A DNA stretch of 64,000 nt, from assembly GCF_958295425.1 (NCBI RefSeq), contig NC_081139.1:19968388-20032387 (forward strand). Reading direction: 5' to 3'. This document shows, one piece after another, positions 60,213-64,000 of this stretch (the stretch's first letter is position 1; every line of letters begins with the position of its first letter). The translations under genes were made by a program, and so were the position numbers. The notes under the pieces are model-generated. The model saw only the letters and a program-made list of their open reading frames with translations. It did no database searches and was not told where the DNA came from. This DNA is from Solea solea. Its lineage: Eukaryota > Chordata > Actinopteri > Pleuronectiformes > Soleidae.

Positions 60213-60213
60213 T

Positions 60214-60425
60214 AGGGTTCGAGCAACAAGGTTGCAAGAACCCTATTGAAACTGGAAGGATTATTATTATTATTATTATTAGGGTTCGAGCAACAAGGTT
60301 GCAAGAAACCTATTGAAACTGGAAGGATTATTATTATTAGGGTTCGAGCAACAAGGTTGCAAGAAACCTATTGAAACTGGAAGGATTATTAGGGTTCGAG
60401 CAACAAGGTTGCAAGAAACCTATTG
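60214..60425 (+). repeat. four hairpin header repeats
   Basis: A unit beginning AGGGTTCGAGCAACAAGG and ending TTGAAACTGGAAGGATTATT starts at 60214, 60281, 60339 and 60391, separated by ATT runs of varying length. The 27 nt core folds on itself (GGTTC/GAACC outside, GCAAC/GTTGC inside). Three copies carry a change that weakens the outer stem. Two more copies begin at 62875 and 62927. Confidence 0.9.
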
Positions 60426-60446
60426 AAACTGGAAGGATTATTATTA

Positions 60447-62996
60447 TTATTCTTATTATTCCTTAAAGTAAATCGCGTTTTTGAGGCCTTTCCCATACCC
60501 CAAAACTCACAGATTTTTGTGACCGCATCAATCCTGGTGTAAATTTACGTCTGAAAAAGGTTCGGGGAATGTGCGTCGAAAATTGAATGTGGGAGGGGCC
60601 AAAACGTGCGAAGCGACCTGTCAAAATTCACCATGACCAACACAATTATCGCACATGCACGAAAATCGGTACACATGTGTAGTGGGTCAGGATGAAGAAA
60701 AAATTACATTATGACCATGATCCAAACCCAACAGGAAATCCGCCATCTTGGGTTGATTGGCCATTTTTTGGCGATTTTGGCGAATTCGCAGCAATGGTAT
60801 TTGAACTAACTCCTCCTAGAGTGTTCGTGCGATCACCTTCAAACTTGGTGAGGTCCCTGTGGACCAGTTGAGGAGCTCACGGTATCAAAAGTTTTTTCAA
60901 ATGTCGCACGGCGCACGAGATAGGGGGCGGCAAAGTTCGTGATGATTCTGATGTTTCGCATCAGAAAAACAAAACTCTTATAACTTTGCGATGGAAGGTC
61001 CGATCCGAACCAAACTTGCTACCATTGATGATGGGCCATGGCTGAAGACGTCTATGAAAAAACGGTGAAGTTTGAAAACAGCGCCTCCTTGTGGTGAAAG
61101 AAAATACACAAAAAAAAAGTTTTTTTACGATTTCGGGAATAACTTTTACACAGATAATCGTACCGCACTCAAAATTGGTGACAACAGTCAAAACACATGG
61201 TAGATGATGCGTGATCAATATGACGACAAATCGTTTAACGGTGTTGCCATGGCAACGACGCAAAGTCGGATTTTTGGGACAAAAAATCAAACTGCTACAA
61301 CTTCGTGAATCCTGGTCCGATCTGAACCAAACTTGCTAGGATTGATGATAGTCCGGCCCTAAAGACGTCTATATGAAAATATTAAATTTCGAAAACAGCG
61401 CCCCCTGGTGACAGCAGACAATATGACAGCTTGTATTTCAATTATCTCCTCCTAGAGCTTTTGTGCGATCACCTTCAAACTTGGTGAGATCAATGTGGAC
61501 GAGTTGAGCATCAAAAGTTATCAAAAGCTTTTTAAAATATTGTATGGCGTACGAGATAGGGGGCGCCAAAATTGGAGATAATAATAATTTTTCATAACAG
61601 ACAATGAAACTCTTATAACTTCGTGATGGAAGGTCTGATCCCAACCAAACTTGCTATAGTTGATGCTGGTTAGTTGCTGAAGACGACTATGTTGCTGAAA
61701 CGGTACATTTTGAAAACAGCGCCTCCTGGTGGTGGTAGAAAATTCTAAAAAAAACAACTGTTACAACTTTGCCAATCCTGGTCCGATCTGAACCAAACTT
61801 GCAAGGATTGATGACAGTCCGGCCCTGAACACGTCTATATGAAAATATTCATTTTCAAATACAGCGCCCCCTGGTGACAGCAGACAGAATTACGTTTATA
61901 GTTTTTGATGCTGCTCCAACAGGGATTGTTGTATCCACTTGAAACTTAGTATGTGGGACCCCAGACCCTTCTGGAACATGTCCGTAAAAGGTCACCTCCC
62001 TACAGGAAGTGGAACGCCCGAAACAGGAAGTAAAGTCTTACATTGTCCGATTGACACGAAACTAGATATGTGAGTTGCCGGACCTTCCCTGAACATGTTT
62101 ACGGAGACGCCGTTGACCAAACAGGAAGTGCCTTCTAACTTTGCCGTACATTGTCCGATCTGCACAAAACCTTATATGTGACACCAGGGACCTGTCCTGA
62201 GCATGTCCGTAAAAGGTCACCTCCCTACAGGAAGTGGAACACCCGAAACAGGAAGTAAAGTCTTACATTGTCCGATTGACACAAAACTAGATATGTGAGT
62301 TACGGGACCTTTCCTGAACATGTTTCCAGAGACGAACAGGAAGTTGGCCATTTTAAACAGGAAGTGCCCTCTAACTTTGCCGTACGTTGTCCGATTTGCA
62401 CGAAACCTTTTATGTGACACCAGGGACCTGTCCTGAGCATGTCTGCAAGAGATGACCTCCTAACAGGAAGTGGAATGTCCGAAACAGGAAGTAAACTCTA
62501 AGATTATCCGATCTGCACAAAACTTGATATGTAAGACAAGGGAAGTTCCCTGAACACGTTCACGGACACGCACTTGACCGAACAGGAAGTCTGCCATTTT
62601 AAACAGGAAGTGCCCTATAACTTTGCCATACATTGCCCGATCCCCCCGAAATTTGGATCGACATGCGTGGGGACGCCGCTGAAAATAACTAGTACTGAAA
62701 ATAACTAGTACCGCGCGCGGTGAATGAACGGGTGAGAGCGCGAGGCACGCGGGGAGCCGTGGCACACGGCGACCCGCGTGGGTCGGCTCGAACCGACCCA
62801 CGCGAGCCGACCCGCGTGGGTCGGCTCGAACGCGTGGGTCGGCTTCAGTACTAGTTATTTTCATTATTATTATTAGGGTTCGAGCAACAAGGTTGCAAGA
62901 AACCTATTGAAACTGGAAGGATTATTAGGGTTCGAGCAACAAGGTTGCAAGAACCCTATTGAAACTGGAAGGATTATTATTATTATTATTATTATT
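60447..62996. repeat. long modular repeat unit 1 (period 2,545 bp)
   Basis: It starts CCTTAAAGTAAATCGCG (60461) and is repeated 2,545 bp downstream. It is built of degenerate modules sharing GATCACCTTCAAACTTGGTG, CCGATC-GAACCAAACTTGCT, AACAGCGCC-CCTGGTG and, from 61.95 kb, AACAGGAAGT-rich text with a period of about 230 bp. Open frames inside are short and on the minus strand. The 109-residue one (61290-60961) resembles no known protein. It sits in the camk1 intron. Confidence 0.85.
62681..62862. mobile_element. 182 bp GC-rich foldback element
   Basis: The ends GAAAATAACTAGTACTGAA and TTCAGTACTAGTTATTTTC are exact inverted repeats, with a partial second copy of the left end. The interior is a dense set of GCGTGGGTCGGCTCG / CGAGCCGACCCACGC palindromes. 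Its composition is unlike the surrounding repeat. Confidence 0.75.
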
Positions 62997-62997
62997 C

Positions 62998-64000
62998 TTA
63001 TTATTCCTTAAAGTAAATCGCGTTTTTGAGGCCTTTCCCATACCCCAAAACTCACAGATTTTTGTGACCGCATCAATCGTGGTGTAAATTTACGTCTGAA
63101 AAAGGTTCGGGGAATGTGCGTCGAAAATTGAATGTGGGAGGGGCCAATAAGTGCGGCGCCACCTGTCCAAATTCACCATGACCAACACAAATATCGCACA
63201 TGCACGAAATTCGGTACACATGTGTAGTGGGTCAGGATGAAGAAAAAATTACATTATGACCATGATCCAAACCCAACAGGAAATCCGCCATCTTGGGTTG
63301 ATTGGCGATTTTTTGGCGATTTTGGCGAATTCGCAGCAATGGTATTTGAACTAACTCCTCCTAGAGTTTTCGTGCGATCACCTTCAAACTTGGTGAGGTC
63401 CCTGTGGACCAGTTGAGGAGCTCACGGTATCAAAAGTTTTTTCAAATGTCGCACGGCGCACGAGATAGGGGGCGGCAAAGTTCGTGATGATTCTGATGTT
63501 TCGCATCAGAAAAACAAAACTCTTATAACTTTACGATGGAAGGTCCGATCCGAACCAAACTTGCTACCATTGATGATGGGCCATGGCTGAAGACGTCTAT
63601 GAAAAAACGGTGAAGTTTGAAAACAGCGCCTCCTTGTGGTGAAAGAAAATACACAAAAAAAAAGTTTTTTTACAATTTCGGGAATAACTTTTACACAGAT
63701 AATCGTACCGCACTGAAAATTGGTGACAACAGTCAAAACACATGGTAGATGATGCGTGATCAATATGACAACAAATCGTTTAACGGTGTTGCCATGGCAA
63801 CAACGCAAAGTCGGATTTTTGGGACAAAAAATCAAACTGCTACAACTTCGTGAATCCTGGTCCGATCTGAACCAAACTTGCTAGGATTGATGATAGTCCG
63901 GCCCTAAAGACGTCTATATGAAAATATTAAATTTCGAAAACAGCGCCCCCTGGTGACAGCAGACAATATGACAGCTTGTATTTCAATTATCTCCTCCTAG
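62998..64000. repeat. long modular repeat unit 2, cut by the window end
   Basis: Aligns base for base with 60453-61455 at a constant 2,545 bp offset, with about 15 substitutions seen by eye (for example CAATCCTGG to CAATCGTGG) and no net insertion. The 109-residue minus-strand frame recurs at 63835-63506. Confidence 0.9.

Noticed and set aside
60214..60425. CRISPR-like appearance of the spaced header repeats
   Set aside because: The host is a vertebrate genome, the spacers are ATT runs, and the repeats mark the border of a longer satellite unit.
60961..61290. 109-codon minus-strand frame, repeated at 63506-63835
   Set aside because: It lies wholly within the long tandem repeat, has no start context or known fold, and recurs only because the DNA is duplicated.
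1..64000. tRNA and rRNA genes
   Set aside because: No cloverleaf or rRNA sequence was recognised. Only the SINE head near 58.2 kb is tRNA-like, and it is degenerate.

Overview
The window is nuclear DNA from a vertebrate, almost certainly a teleost fish and probably a percomorph. The genes are split by many GT-AG introns. The proteins read as clear fish orthologues of human genes. The spacers are packed with dinucleotide microsatellites and short dispersed repeats of the kind that fill teleost genomes. There is no sign of an operon, plasmid or phage.

Layout. 1-10 kb: no gene recognised; LINE remnant, microsatellites and a nested hAT-like element. 10.5-13.1 kb (minus): a two-exon C2H2 zinc-finger gene. 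14.1-20.6 kb (plus): gnl3 (nucleostemin), 15 coding exons, with two SNORD19-like C/D box snoRNAs in introns 11 and 13 and a probable H/ACA snoRNA in intron 7. 23.2-28.3 kb (minus): glt8d1, 9 coding exons. 29.4-31.3 kb (plus): spcs1, 4 exons, head-to-head with glt8d1. 31.9-39.8 kb (minus): nek4, 16 coding exons, tail-to-tail with spcs1. 42.7-64 kb (plus): start of a CaM kinase I gene (camk1-like). It shows a CpG-rich promoter and probable 5' leader exon near 43.0 kb, a 15.6 kb first intron full of transposons, and the first coding exon at 58.6 kb. The rest of the kinase lies beyond the window.

The nek4-spcs1-glt8d1-gnl3 block matches the gene neighbourhood of human 3p21.1, so it is old synteny. 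These genes do not form one pathway: they cover ribosome biogenesis (gnl3 and its snoRNAs), a Golgi-type glycosyltransferase (glt8d1), the ER signal peptidase (spcs1) and a NIMA-related kinase (nek4).

The least explained material is repetitive: a 1.8 kb TTAA-flanked Kolobok/T2-like element with a broken THAP domain and about 330 bp inverted arms (46.4-48.2 kb), and a 2,545 bp tandemly repeated unit preceded by small hairpin header repeats (60.2-64 kb). Exon borders were read by eye from splice sites, reading frame and family knowledge. No alignment or database search was run.
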